Part shown: positions 43,587 to 55,757 of the stretch, in pieces
Layout of the letters: the number at the start of each line of letters is the position of its first letter
Position numbering within the stretch: position 1 is the stretch's first letter
Source of the DNA: Kappaphycus alvarezii
Lineage: Eukaryota; Rhodophyta; Florideophyceae; Gigartinales; Solieriaceae
Direction: 5' to 3'
Length of the DNA stretch: 64,000 nt
Assembly: GCA_002205965.3 (NCBI GenBank)
Contig: NADL03000508.1
Span: 1 to 64,000 of the forward strand
Position numbers and translations under genes: made by a program
The notes under the pieces: model-generated
Databases searched by the model: none
What the model saw: only the letters and a program-made list of their open reading frames with translations
What the model was told of the DNA's origin: nothing

Positions 43587-44693
43587 CTAGTATGGATTAA
43601 GGGTTTCTTGACGTACTGAAATCATAGTCAACTGGGGGAACTTCCCTTGCACAACCTCCAGTCCTCCTGACACTGCTGGGATCTCAAGAACATTAGTCTC
43701 ATCGGCGATAACATCGAACTCGTCCCATCCGCCAATATTCCTTGCGGCATATTCTGAATTCATATCAGCAAAGTCGGGGAGGCCACCAACCATAATGGTT
43801 CTTTCATCAATGATTTCTAAATAGCTCCCCTCACTTTCGTCAGAGGACAACGAAATGGCCATTTCACTACTTTGAACTGACCCACTGTCATCCAATCCTT
43901 GATAACGTTGCTCGTCAATGGTAGTTATGTCACTGGTGTAGTCTTCTACGTCCAGCTCATCCATTTCTTGCAGCGAATCCATGATGCCTTTGATGCAGTC
44001 AACTACTTCATCCCAAGTCATGTACACTCCGAGCTGTGCGTAGAGCTGATTGCGGACAACTTCCTCATTAAACTGTGGAGTTTGGTTACTCCTTTCAGCA
44101 TGTATCGTAATGCCAGTTTCATTATCTTCCCCGTCAGCGGACTGCAAGTCCGCAGTGTGAAAAGCACCTTCAATACAAATTTCTGCAAAATCAGTTGCCC
44201 CCTTCATTGACGGTACAGTGTAAGAGGTAGTCATATCATTTCTGCTCTCGAGCTGTTTGCCGCCCACGCTCATCGAGCAAATCTGACAGCTCGCCGTCCC
44301 GAGCTTGCCTTTCAACTCATTGATTTCGTCCTGCATAAGAGACAGCTGAGTCTCTTTCTTCTCTAGTTCATGTAAAATACTCTCAGAGAAAACGAGAAGA
44401 CGTTTCAAGCAATCATTACTGCTTTTCCATTGATTTTCGAGCAACTCTGTGAGTTTGGAGACCATCAAACGGTCCGTCTTGCATGAGTGCATTTTCCGCT
44501 GCAGCTCTTCATTTTCATCTCTTACTTCGACGATCCTCTCCGCAAGCTCGCTTTCATCCTCTGTGTTTGTCCAGGGCTGGTAGTTAGAATCAGTTTTTTC
44601 CGTCAGGACATCAATAGCCTCCGCTGGGATGCATGAACCTCTAAGTTCATCCACCGAATAACTCCGTGCGTCTGTTGTGCTTCCAAACAACAT
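43587..44693 (-). CDS. Hypothetical acidic coiled-coil protein, best host-gene candidate
   Basis: This intact 368-codon frame starts with MLFGSTTDARSYSVDELRGS. A predicted coiled coil spans roughly residues 45-130 (SELAERIVEVRDENEELQRK, then LHELEKKETQLSLMQDEINE), followed by a Cys pair (CQICSMS) and an acidic, Ser-rich C-terminal half. A compact segment reads QLYAQLGVYMTWDEVVDCIK. There is no signal peptide or membrane segment. No other copy exists in the window, which argues against a mobile element. Upstream on the same strand lie a TATA box and possible splice sites for a 5'-UTR intron. Function is unknown. A structural or scaffold role is only a guess from composition. Confidence 0.65.
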   Translation of the reverse strand: MLFGSTTDARSYSVDELRGSCIPAEAIDVLTEKTDSNYQPWTNTEDESELAERIVEVRDENEELQRKMHSCKTDRLMVSKLTELLENQWKSSNDCLKRLLVFSESILHELEKKETQLSLMQDEINELKGKLGTASCQICSMSVGGKQLESRNDMTTSYTVPSMKGATDFAEICIEGAFHTADLQSADGEDNETGITIHAERSNQTPQFNEEVVRNQLYAQLGVYMTWDEVVDCIKGIMDSLQEMDELDVEDYTSDITTIDEQRYQGLDDSGSVQSSEMAISLSSDESEGSYLEIIDERTIMVGGLPDFADMNSEYAARNIGGWDEFDVIADETNVLEIPAVSGGLEVVQGKFPQLTMISVRQETLNPY

Positions 44694-45450
44694 CTTTTAT
44701 TCTAACGAAACGAGCAAAACGAACGAACAAATCGGGAAGGAACGAAAACTAGGTCGAGGAAGGCCACCAGAAAGCTGCGGGTGGATGAGGAGGATGGCAA
44801 AAGTGGTGATATGAGGACGAGTCAGTCGAGCGTAGAGGGTATGGCAGATTGTCGCTCAAATGGTAAGTTAGCGAAGCTGCGTAAGATAAGGAAGGGGGGG
44901 GGGGACGTGGAACTGTATGGCGGAGTCCAGAGAAATTCGAAAAGAGCATGTCCGGGTTCTGTAGTATTCCAAAGGGACGGGTCGGCTATCCTCTGGTGTT
45001 CGTCATGAACACGTGTGCGGCGGTGTGGCACAAATACGCCGCAGTCGCTGACTGTAAGCCTACCAGCAGACATACTAGATTGGGTATGACTGTTGCTGCC
45101 ACATGCGATTGGCTAAAGATTGCCCCAGCTGCTCCATACGGTCGGGAAAACTTTACAGCATTAATATCGGGGATCCAGTGCAGGAAACGGCTATGTTGCT
45201 AGCCAATGCTCCAGCAACTGTTGAAATGGGCTGCGTTCACTCAGTGCACCACTTGACATACCTGATAGACAGAACGAAAGAGCGGGAGCGAGGGAGCCAG
45301 ACAGGAGTGAGGGAGAGAGCGACAGAGCACGAGAGATAGAGAGAGAAGGGCAGTAATAGTGAGGGATCGAGATGGAGAGATGAGAGAGGAGAAGGTGGTA
45401 AGGAACTTTAATAAGGTAGAAGATGGAGAGAGACCGGGGCTTATATAGAC
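44694..45450 (-). promoter_or_regulatory. Promoter and possible 5'-UTR intron of the coiled-coil gene
   Basis: On the minus strand a TATA box (CTATATAA, 45441-45448) is followed by a C/T-rich leader. A consensus splice donor AG|GTATGT has its intron start at 45261. A pyrimidine tract then ends in CTTATCTTACGCAG, a good acceptor with its intron end at 44877. This gives a 385-bp intron and a second leader exon that reaches the Met at 44693. None of this is coding. The alternative reading, an LTR-like promoter of an unrelated element, cannot be excluded because a similar TATA context occurs at 11921. Confidence 0.4.
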
Positions 45451-45541
45451 TTCAAGGCGAGTCGACTGATGCTTTCTGTTGATCGAAGGAAGTTTCCAGA
45501 AGAAATATAGACGACGGTGAGTGTCTAAACCTACTAAACTT

Positions 45542-45574
45542 GCTTGAGCTGATCTAAAGGAGATCAGCTCAAGC
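45542..45574. promoter_or_regulatory. Perfect 14-bp inverted repeat upstream of the TATA box
   Basis: The arms GCTTGAGCTGATCT and AGATCAGCTCAAGC are perfect complements separated by AAAGG. It lies about 95 bp upstream of the TATA box of the minus-strand gene. It could be a protein-binding palindrome or a hairpin. Nothing identifies the binder. Confidence 0.7.
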
Positions 45575-46090
45575 TTAGAGGTAAAATACAGTAATAACTC
45601 TAAGCCTCTTTGTGACTTGTCAGCTGTCAGAAAAAGGCAAAGAAGTGAAATTACACTAAAAATACTAGCGCATATGGCTTCGTTTTGTCGATGTGCATTT
45701 CTTATAGCAGTCACGTTCCGGGCCGCGTCCGTAAGCACAGCGTAGGTACTTGGATGCAAAATACATAATAGTAGAGGTAGGAGTAGGCATAAGTCTAGTG
45801 GCGGTAGTTGGAAAGAAAAATTCATGTGATATGCGCTTCGCTTGTTTTGCTGCATTAAAAAAGTGAGAGATGAAAGTGAGCACACTCCACTTGGAGGCGC
45901 AAGGGAGTTGCATTATCTTGCATTAACGAAATCCGTAACTCCCTTGCTTCCCATTGCCTACTTTTCATTCCTTTTCCAATGAAATTCTTCTATCGGCTCG
46001 ATGTTGGGGTGAGGAAGATCTTTCCACTGGGCCTTGGAAAGCTGATAGACTTGAAACTTATGTCTTCGTGCTATGTTGCCTCTGTGTACA
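45575..46090. other. No recognisable gene
   Basis: Ser/Leu-rich minus-strand frames here are products of the purine-rich plus strand at 45270-45420 and its neighbourhood. I see no other feature. Confidence 0.4.
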
Positions 46091-47290
46091 AATTGTAAGG
46101 GGGGAATTTTGGGGTGTTTTTAATGCATGAAAAATATGGTCAGCTGTTCCCTAAGGGATGTCGTGATGGTAAAGGCTTACAATGTAAAGGTTTGGCGGGA
46201 AGTTGTCAAAACGCTAGAAAACTGACGGGAGGCCGGCCAACAGGCACGCTGCATTGGACATTACTGCAGCTGCGGCATGACGCTGTGTTAAGATTTCTTT
46301 GACCTTTGCGTAGGTCTCCCTTGCCCTCGTAGCGACATTGCGGGCGACGTCGGTTAGCAACGCGTGGGCGTCCGGGTGCCATCCCCGAGGGTAGAGATAG
46401 GGACGGGCACTAGCCTACTTCCGGCGGAAGACGAGATAAAGGACTCGTATCTTCTGTGTTTCGCCGTACTCGCCGCGTTAAGCGAGGTGAGTGGGTTGAA
46501 TGTCCTCACTCTCCTGTTCGAGGGCGCTAGGGGGTTGACAAAGGTGACGTCGAAGAAGTTTGTTCTGCCAATTCGTCCCATTGCGCGAATATCGGGTCTT
46601 GTTCGGTGGACCCCTTCTCGCGGCTCGATGACTGGATGTCGCGCGGCTTTCATGAGATCGCTTGCCAATAAACGAACCTGACAGTCGTGTCTTCGCGTCC
46701 TCTCGCCCCCGTGTAAGCAGTGCAACAGATGGTCGCCGAAACAGTCGAGAGTTTCGGGGAAGTTCCGCTTGGGGCATGGTGTTTCCGGAGGGAAGAGCGG
46801 GACTTGGCAATAGTATTGGAACCATATTGAGAATTCCCTTGGTTCAATGCTAGTCTTAAGGCCCGGAGATGGGGTGCAGTACACCCAATCTTTCGCGCCG
46901 GGGAGCCCCATGGAGGCACGGAAGGCCTGCCGTTTATTGTCGCCCACATCGATCTCCTCTTGCACCCGCTCGTGGATGGCGTCCGATAGTGTCTTCTGTG
47001 ATGGTGTTTTGTTTGAGCAAAGGGCACTAAAGGGGATAATCCTGGACTAGGAGCAAGAGAGTGACCAAATCTGGTGCGCCTCGACGATGTCTCGGTACGT
47101 TGAGAGATCCGTAATTGCCGCTGGGAGGAGGGCTGCACACAGCCTGTTGGACGCTGCGCTGGAGGCGAGGAAGGCTGCAGCTGCAGGGCCCACGACATCA
47201 AGCCGCGGAAAAGAGCGGGGCTTTCGCCGTAAAAGTTGCTCTCGCGAAGCAGAGCGAGGCTGAGTGGACATGGGCTCATTCCACCACATT
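46091..47290 (-). mobile_element. LINE family A 3' fragment with endonuclease domain
   Basis: The minus-strand frame 46965-46354 matches the C-terminus of the LINE A at 39.5-40.2 kb: RQAFRASMGLPGAKDWVYCT, CPKRNFPETLDCFGDHLLHC (Cys-His site), RTRRHDCQVRLL, EPREGVHRTRPDIRAMG and NFFDVTFVNPLAPSNRR. The RPDI...FDV pairing is the restriction-like endonuclease core, and here it is read in one open frame. A second frame upstream (47279-46650) covers the preceding thumb region. The 3' tail at 46091-46290 equals that of the 40.2-40.5 kb copy. The element is 5'-truncated near 47290. Confidence 0.82.
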
Positions 47291-47620
47291 TTTGACTTGA
47301 AGAAAGAGGGTATTTCCTGCAGGTAAGAGGTTAAGTTTTAAATTACAAATAGCGTACGGTTTTGGTAAGAGTAGTACACCGTGCAGCAGTTGAGTAGGGA
47401 AATGTGATGGGGCCATAAGATGAGATCTGCCGCATGTCCCGCCTACTAGGAGAGTAAAAGTGCGGCCCATACTCAGAATATTCGGCTTAGTTTACTGCAA
47501 GTGCCGCAGAGGTTTGAATCCCGTGGAAATTACTGCAAACTCCTGTGGCGAAGGCTGACTATTCTTTCGGGAGCCAATATAGGCGACATATACATATTGC
47601 TTCAATAATGCATGTGAATA
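47291..47620. other. No recognisable gene
   Basis: Low-information sequence between the LINE A fragment and the eroded copia. No open frame of note. Confidence 0.4.
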
Positions 47621-49560
47621 TTTCAGTACTTAAATATTTGAAGAGAGTAACGATGCTTATGAAGAAGAAAGATACAATTAAATATCGGATATCCTGAGAC
47701 TATAATATGTAAACACATGGACAACATGGAATTTAACGTTATGGAAAATGATAATTTTGACAACACAAGCAATTTTTTTTGGCTTTTTCTCGAATTCAAA
47801 CACTAACATTATGTACTATTCTGTATAACCTTCTGTTTGCAACGTTACGATATGTACATAACACCTTTGAGTACCCTGATACACAGAAAATTTTTAATAT
47901 TACAAAAAGATATAGTCACGTGCAGTATCTTTAAAATTCTTAGATTTCCTCAGTTGAATGAGTCGGTGAGTGTCGATACATTTTTCCCTGCAAATTTTGG
48001 ATCTTTTTGCACAACGTACTTGGTTACCATGTATTTTACTCGTGCCATAGTGACACTGTTAAGAGTGAAACAATGAAAAACTTTTTTTCAAACTCTTTGC
48101 TTACCAACACTTTTGGAACTCCGTGACACAATTGGATATTTAGCATTCAGTCATGAAAAGTTTTGAAATTATATTGAAGAATATGGAATTTTTCCTTTTC
48201 TCTTTTTTCCAGGGGTTGATAGCAGAATTATTAGTAACATGAAAAAATATACATAAGAATTAGTTACCTACGCTTATATATTTATGATACCTATAAAAGT
48301 ACCACTAGTATTGTTGCTCGAATGTTTCAAGTAGACTTATATGGTAACTAAGATGTGGATTCATACGGACTTGCAACCAGTAGCACTCGGACTATCGTTA
48401 AATCAGTCCTAGACAACTATATAAGGTGTTAAATGATGCTAATAATGTGCTTATCGCTGAAAAGGAGTAAGCACTACTCTGAAATCGATCCTTGTGACTG
48501 ATGACCCCACTAGTGATGATGATGTTCTGTACTTTTTCTATTTCTCTACCTACCGAAAGGCACAACCAAAAAAGAGGAACGTGGTAATCTTATGAAACAA
48601 TTAAGAAAATCGATAAAAATATCACATTTATGTGGAACCCTGATCCAATGAAAAAATTAGAAATGCAGCAATTAATTGTTCTCTATTTAATGTCGTCAAA
48701 TGAATTAATTTATCAAATTCAAAACGCTAATGATCCATTGCATGATTTCAGTGATAGATCTGACGATGAGAATTATGAGGATGGAAATTCGGACAATTAT
48801 GAACGTGACATGGATAATTTTGAAACGAAAAAATATTTGAAAAAGACTATGATGATGGCAACTATAAACAGCCAAAATAGTCTGAAAATGAAGCCCTGGA
48901 TGTTATGAAAAGAAGAAAATCTTGGCCTTGGAAAAAGGCCACATATCATCTTCGAGCATGCCCCTATCAATTTCAATAAAAATATATGTATCTTAAATTA
49001 TCAACACATACTTCTTTAATTGATACTGAAATTGGTGCTCATTCAATTTTTTTGCTACTTTAAGTCGAACTAAAATATTCAGAGCAAAATATTTGGAGCT
49101 CTACCTTATAATATTTTTATATAAAGACTTTCTGCTTTACTAATTATTTGGAATTCCTGCCTGTATTATTCCAAATGATTTAAGAAAAAAAATTTTTCCT
49201 TGCCTGCCCAAAAATTTCTTTCTTCAAATTCAAAAATCACTTTTCCAGTTCAAAATCCCAATCGATTCTAATTTATTATCTAGCCATATTTTTTCAGAGA
49301 CTAGAGTATTAGAATATTGGAAATTTTTTGGGAAGCCCGAATTTCTCCGCATAGAGAATGAGACAAATAAACAAATTGAGAACTTATTCATAATCTTTTT
49401 TTTCTGGCAATTTACTATTAGAATGTTTTTTGCTAACGGAAACAAAACGCAGATGATATTTATGAAATATACATGAGAAATCTGAATTTTTAGAATATGC
49501 ATCAGCATACCAGTATTTGCATGTCATTTCATTTTCAATCATAAAATCATTTTACTGGTT
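47621..49560 (+). mobile_element. Eroded third copy of the young-copia family
   Basis: Scattered similarity to 35.2-36.6 kb can be followed in order: a TGCAGTATCTTTAAA stretch at 47920, GGTTACCATGTATT near 48023 (VTRYST region), GCTCGAATGTTTCAA at 48319, SSNELIYQIQNANDPL at 48690-48730, and a CGCATAGAGAATGAGAC run at 49350. No frame is intact and no LTRs could be placed. This is the oldest-looking member of the family in the window. Confidence 0.7.
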
Positions 49561-50253
49561 ATTATTGGCTGCCTTGAGTGCTTTGGTCAGTGCGAATAAT
49601 AAATAGCAAATTTACTCATAACATACGTTCCTTGACATTTGAATGAAATCAGTGGTTTGGATTATTTCAATAATTCATATTTAATCATATGGCCTAATTA
49701 AACCTTTTCATTCAAACTATTTGGTGATATGCTTATTACTGGATCATAATACGTTAAGGAAAGAGTTGTTTCGAAAATTTAAATATATGAAAGATTATCA
49801 AATTAGTGCGCATACCCCATCGTTCCATTTTGACGGACTCAGTTACTAATCTCGATAACTATAATATTAATGTCTGAGCCGAGGAAAAATTAAGTGGACA
49901 AGATTATTACATATTTCACGGATATCGAAGAGGAAATGAACTTTTTCGTAGATACAATTTAAAATTTTTGGAACCACTGGATCTTTCAAAACCATTGTGA
50001 CTTCACTGTACTCTTGAGTAATTTTCGGGGGTTACGAGCTACATCTTGACTCTTGCAGGGGAGTAAGCCATCAATTTCGGCATTTCAACATAGCCAGATG
50101 TAGCCACCTGCTTATTGTGTCTAACAATGGGCTACAGAGCTATTCTTGTCCTGCGATGATATAAAAATATTCATGTTATCTGAGTTGAAACCACAGATCA
50201 ATTACAGTAATTCACTAGTGTCTAAATTTAGTTTTACGGAAATCTGTACGTGG
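49561..50253. other. No recognisable gene
   Basis: AT-rich sequence, perhaps more copia debris (an ACGGACTCAGTTAC string near 49838), but too eroded to annotate. Confidence 0.35.
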
Positions 50254-51310
50254 TGATAGGGATAAATCTGCCGATAGTGATATTCCCAGAGCCATTTTAC
50301 AAAAAAAGTAGGCGTTGGAAGCCATAAGAGTGCTACCGAAATACGATCTTGGGAAAAAACAGGTGAACACTGAATTAGGACCGAGAGGCTAGAAGGTTGT
50401 ATAGAAAAGGCAGGGTCTACCACCTATGCTCAGAGGCTATAGGGGAAGATTTATTTCTTATGGCACAAGTTTAATTTCAACTTATAGAGTACTTGGTTCT
50501 GAACCTTAATTTTTCTCACAACTTGCTTGTCTTCTCCTAGAGGAAGCAGTTTGATTAGATTTTATAGAATTATTGGCTAACAATAAACTCTCAAACAAAC
50601 ATACTTAATAACATAAAATATATCAAATGGAAGCGTGTGGATGAGAGAGACTAACAGTAGATAATATCACGATAGATATCCAGATTTACCCCTCAAAATC
50701 TTATTCATCAGGATCAGAGCCAAAAGATGCTTCTGAAATATCCGTATTAACACTGTAGTCCCTACAAACTCCATCGAACGGCCGGAATGGTAGATAGTTT
50801 CCACTGACGTTTGAAGCTCCTCCAAACCCTCTTTACGACCTTAAACCTCCGCCTCATTCCCGGAAAATGAGTCTTAAATAACGATTACTCCTTTACCTCA
50901 TCCCTCCTTTCTCCACAGCAGCTCCCCAAGGTTGTACAACAGTGCCTTCCATGGGTATACCTAGTCCTCCTTCTCTTCCGATCCAATTAAATACTCTTCA
51001 ACCTCCTCATGCTCTTCGTTTTCTATACCTCCTCTTCATCTTCTTTTTCTCCTCCTTCCTCTACCTCCTCTGCTTCCTCTTCATATTCTTCTTCGTCTAC
51101 CTCCTCGGCTCAGTAACTGCGGACCTGTTCGAGGGCGCATTATCTTTCAACTATTCTGTAATTATCATCGCAGTCGATTGGCCCACTGGACATCAAGAAG
51201 AGGGCTTTGAGATTTCGACGGGATCTGGAATCCTTGGCGGTGGTGAGATATCAGCTGGCGTGATTCATATTGAGGAGAAAAGGGGGCTGATCCGATGGGG
51301 TGATTAATAA
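50254..51310 (-). mobile_element. LTR-like block copy 2 with decayed acidic ORF
   Basis: Similarity to 11616-12690 runs through the whole block in the same order: TGATAGGG start, AGTGCTACCG, GGCAGGGTCTACCAC, the TATA-like CTATAAAATC with AAACTGCTTCCTC beyond it, then the C-terminal FGSD end of the acidic protein (50700-50760). A Glu-encoding CTCCT-rich stretch (51000-51110) and an N-terminal piece follow. The acidic frame is broken here, unlike copy 1. No gypsy coding sequence can be seen to its left, so it may be a solo LTR or a remnant. Confidence 0.6.
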
Positions 51311-52084
51311 CAGGATTTTTGCTTCAACAACGTTGATATCAGACTTTGAATATGGCAATGTCCTCGAGACATTTAACCACTTTGGGCGAAACAAACATGA
51401 GAGGCAATATCTTGTCTTTGAAACTGCATGCATTTAGGGAAATTTTGAAAATCTGCTTCATAAAATATGCTAACTGTATTTAAAGGACGAAGCAGATCAC
51501 GAGTCGAAAGATTTATTTAAAAAAAAGGAGGACCAAATCTTCAAACATGAAATATAAAATGGAATCGTAAAGTGAATTTGGATTTATCAAGGAAAAGGAC
51601 TGTAGGATTTTTGTTGTTGAAATAAAAAGGAGGACGATAGTATTGAAAAAGGAGATTTCAATAATTGATCTCAGGATAAATAAAACAATAATTTGTGGAC
51701 ACAACCAATGTCGTAGGGGCACGGGTCACATAGCAAACCTAACTTTACTATAGCGTCACCATCAAGGCTTTCGAAAGATAGAGTCTCTCGCAAACCTTCG
51801 TACAGACTTCCATTTAGGGACTTGAACTTAAGCAAAATCCCATCACAGAAGCTTACAGATGCTTGAAATGCTGCAAAGCAAGAGGAGTTGTTGTCTGACG
51901 ATAGTTACACCCATGATTTTCACGCCCCTCACATATAAATTACATTGTGCTGAGGAATAGATTAGTTGCGCACCTTGTGTATGATTGAAGACACACATCA
52001 GGAGCAAGGATCTATCCGTACGGATACAGATGTTCCTCCTAAATTACATTAATCGACCTTCTGACTCATTTTCCGAAACCAGTG
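51311..52084. other. No recognisable gene
   Basis: AT-rich sequence with short Phe/Ile/Leu-rich minus-strand frames. No motif or shared repeat recognised. Confidence 0.4.
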
Positions 52085-52490
52085 TGCCCTGAGATTCTGG
52101 AAATCCATGGAGGTCATTTGTTGCACTGCCTCCATGCATGCCACCACAGTTCTAGCTACAACAGAAAGCTCATTTGGCTAGGTAATCATCTCGCATAGGC
52201 AGCTCGGCGCACTTTTTTCGAGTCATATTTGAGCGATTAACATCAAACAAGTCTGTACATTGGAGCAATGGGAACTGTACGTAGTTCTGAATATTACGAG
52301 GAATTATTTGTCAGTTCGATCACCCCCTTTTATTCCAGAAACCGTGTATTCAACCCCCTGGACAGCTTCAACGCAGCCAGGGCGGAAAAGCAACCGAAAT
52401 ACTACGGCTTCCTTGCGAACCTGCCCTCGCGATACAGGCTTACTTCCCGTCATCATCTCCACAATAGGTGTCGGTAACCGTAGCCGTACT
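52085..52490 (+). mobile_element. LINE family A C-terminal remnant
   Basis: A short plus-strand frame (52268-52477) reads SRNRVFNPLDSFNAARAEKQ. It aligns with the NRRVRTFNPLTSLNAASTAK and NRRVGSFNQLASLNAARKAK segments of the two larger LINE A copies. Upstream, at about 52110-52140, the GGHLLHC-like Cys-His site (TTGTTGCACTGCCTCCATG) can still be seen. All else is decayed. Confidence 0.65.
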
Positions 52491-53209
52491 CTTTTCTCGT
52501 ACTATGTTGTGTTGTTATAATGCCCGGAAGCTAAGGATAGTCGTACGGTAGAATGGTTTTCAGAGGTTCGAGGCATTTTTCTGCGTAGAAAATCGACATT
52601 TACAGTCCGCTCCAACACAGCTTGTTTGCTGACCGGACCCCGCCGATATTTTCGTATAAACTGTCGATTTGAGTAGCTTGCTAATCCAATGTATTTTAAA
52701 TTGCTTTCGGCGCCACTCTGGTGGTATAGCGTTCCTCTCCTTTACAGTAAATGAACGCTTCCTCTTTCGCTGATAGCAGAAATACTTATCATATTTGTCT
52801 TACACCGCCTCTATATTTACTCTCATGGTGGTAATTTTTGGGCTAGATGGGTAGCTGTGGGCTTAGAAGCGGTGTTTTGTGTACTTTTCTTGATAACTAT
52901 GATGCTGATTCACTGTTATTGGAGCATAGAGTGAGATTTTCATTACCTGTTCAGTATGGTGGTAGCGAAAAGAACAATACAGTCACGATGGGCACGCTAC
53001 AAAATGGCTACTGGAAAGTAGTTGTGAGTCCTATCATTTATTCTTAATGAACGGAACATCGTTATTGCACGAATTTCACGGAAGTATATTTGCAATTGGA
53101 GAAATTCCCTTGACTTCAAACGTTTTGTTTACAGATCCGATCCGACTACTTGTAAACAATTTCATGTGTTCGCATTAAGCTGCATGGGCCTTCAAAAATG
53201 AGCTTTTCT
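52491..53209. other. No recognisable gene
   Basis: No supported open frame. This is the left flank of the old copia. Confidence 0.4.
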
Positions 53210-53436
53210 TGTGAAATTGGAAAATTTTTCTACAAGTAATAGAAAACTATTAAATTGATTTTCCATATCGAATACTGAGAAAAATTTTTGAACAGTTTTT
53301 TTATCAGAGGACAAAATTTTTATTTACTGCGAATCATCGAAAATTAATTTATCTAATTATCAAGGGCCCTTATTTTATACTGTATTACACATATAATATT
53401 GTGATATTAACCTTTTATTGTTGTATGATAGCAGGC
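53210..53436 (+). repeat. Old copia 5' LTR, first part
   Basis: It starts TGTGAAATTGGAAAATTT and continues with TTTTTATTTACTGCGAATCA, which match 62538 onward and 32989 onward. It is cut at AGCAGGCCTAGG, where LINE C begins. Confidence 0.8.
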
Positions 53437-54776
53437 CTAGGACTCTCAGGCACCGGGCGATGTGAGAGACAGAGCACGGTGGGAGGCGGCGCTGGACATG
53501 AGCTGTAATACTAATGAAGAGAGGGTCGTCACAAGCTGGAGATACTCGTTAGCGGTGACTGTACCGCTTCGGATGTCGAAGAAGGCGATTCTCCCAAGCG
53601 CTTCTCTTGCTGTCTTGCCAATCCCCCGTGGGTATCAAAGCCGAGAGGGAAGAACTAGGCACATATTTGGGCGCAAAGTTCGGCATAGCGTGCGGTCTTC
53701 TGGGGATCGATAGGCACGGTGGCACCCGCGGCCGGGTGCCCTCGTTGTGCTCGGGCTTGCGACGAACACGTGGATGGCACGAGGTTGCGGGGAGAATTCG
53801 AGGTTGTCGATTAAGATATCAATTCTGCGCCGCTCTTGACGGGCGCGGTGGGATTCGCATGGGAACGTGTATTCCAGTCCAGGTTTCAGCAATACGGACG
53901 AGTGTCGCCGGAGAGAGTATAGCTTGTCCCGTAGCTAGTTTTGGCGTCGTAAAAAGCCCTCCATCGAGAGGCCGTGTGTGACATATCTCCCAAAGGGATC
54001 CAGTAGAGGCGGAAACTGCACTCGGGAGAGGTCATATCGCTGGCATTCGAGTTGGGCACTGAATACGGAATTAACGAGGCGGAGGAGGACCATCAATGTC
54101 CAGATCTCCGGTGCGACTCGCGTCGAGTTCAAAGAGTCCGGAAGGGAGAGAAAAGGCCAGTTGGCAGATAGAGTTGGGCAGGTTCGTTTTCTTCCAAGTC
54201 GTTGTGCGACGGTTTCGTGTTGGGGTGGTGAGGGAAGATAGTCTTGAAGACGGTTATGGTCGATGGCTGCAGTGATGAGAGATTGAGTCCCGAGTATGGG
54301 GCCGCTCGTGCGAATGCGGAATAGAAGGGTTTCGAGCTGGAGATTTTCGGGAGGTGCCGAGAGAATGGTTTGTGGTGGAGAGGTGTGCGTTACGGAGATT
54401 GCGGTAGTGATGTGATCGTGATAGCTGCTTGGGATTAGCTCCTTCATCAGGCTATAGGTGCTAAGTAGAGAGCTGAGGTGTGTCGCTGAGGATATAGATG
54501 CGGTGAGTGTTAAGTCCAGTCTCCCTATTGAGAAGGGAAATGTAGCACAGAGCCATGGGCTGTCTTGCAGGTCTCGATGTATCCTTTGGAATGCCCCTCG
54601 CATTTCCACATCAAATGTTATTGATGTAAAAAGGGTCAGGTACGGCGGGGTATTCTGTAGGATGTACATAAGCCTACATGCGCTTGCGCAGTGGCTAAGT
54701 AGGTGGAAAGCAGTTTGAGGATCGCGAATGTCGGGTAAGGGCTGCCAGATGTCCCTCGCGGCCTGGAGCCGGTCAC

Positions 54777-55757
54777 CTAAAAGATCAGTGCAGCCTTGTG
54801 CCGTGAAGATTGGTGAACCGAGGGTGTTATTGGTCTCGGTAGTGACGATTTTGCAGTGGAGCTCCGGGAAGTGGGTGTTTCCAAACCACCAAGCTTCTGT
54901 CCTTTGCATGTTTGTGAACATACCAAAGCGACTTCCGTCCCTGTCAATGGTGTGTAACAGACTTGGCGCGTATCGAGAAGGCAGTAAATTGGTGCCATCG
55001 TCAGCGTACTAGTCCTGCATTGCGGCTTGTGGGAATGAGCGATGGAGGCGGCGAAGGAAGGGATGAATAACGATTGGGAAGAGGTGAATGGGTGGGGGTC
55101 ACCCGGATGTGTTTCAGTTGCAGATTTGAGGATGTAGAGACCGAAATAGAGGTCGGAGGACCTTCCATACGTGAAGTAGACGAGGCGGGCGGCCTGTGGA
55201 GCGTGCTGCCAGATCGTATTCAGTAAGCTAGAACGATCCACACAATTAATGGCGTTCTTAAGGTCAATTTTGAGAAGCACATAGTCTTGATCATTGAGCG
55301 CTGTTTTTGTTGTCCGGATAGCGATAAGTATTGCTTCAATGCCATTCTTGAAGCCGACAGCGTTCTGTAGTGGCCTGAGGTACGACAATAGCTGGAAGTC
55401 GCTTCTGAGTCTGCCTGCGAAGAGACGTGCCACGAATCTTCTGTATATGACGCCCATTGCGATGGGGCGGAGGCGGTGGGGGTCCGATGTGGTTTTTGAT
55501 ATTGCAATCAAGGATGCCCTAGAGAAAAGCGGTTGTAGTGACGACGGGAACTTGCCGTTTGCCAGTTTGTTGATGAAGGCTATGAACGCGGAGGGCGCAT
55601 TAGCTTGGGGTTCTGCTCCTGCCGGAGCGTGTGCAAGCACGTGAAGTATATACGGGCGCATACCGTCGGGTTCAGGGGCTGAATATCTGCTCAGGAGTTG
55701 AAGGGCTCGTCGGATGGTGGATTCGGCGAAAGTGGTGGCAGCCGGTAGCTCTGACAA
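54777..55757 (-). pseudogene. LINE C reverse transcriptase
   Basis: The RT fingers and palm can be read: RASLIAISKTTSDPHRLRPI, AMGVIYRRFVARLFAGRL, AVGFKNGIEAILIAIRTTK and VLLKIDLKNAINCVDRSSLL (first catalytic Asp). The frame then shifts at THPGDPHPF, where the GDPLGPxLF motif is expected. The catalytic YADDGT sequence is found in another frame near 54990-55010, with a stop just before it. The domain is therefore inactive as encoded. Confidence 0.85.

Noticed and set aside
45241..45885. 214-codon minus-strand ORF rich in Ser and Leu
   Set aside because: Its second half is the complement of a purine-rich plus-strand tract and it overlaps the TATA box and palindrome. The region is better explained as a promoter and leader.
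47500..47560. tRNA gene suggested by a GGTTTGAATCCCG-like B box
   Set aside because: No A box at the right distance and no cloverleaf pairing could be found by eye.
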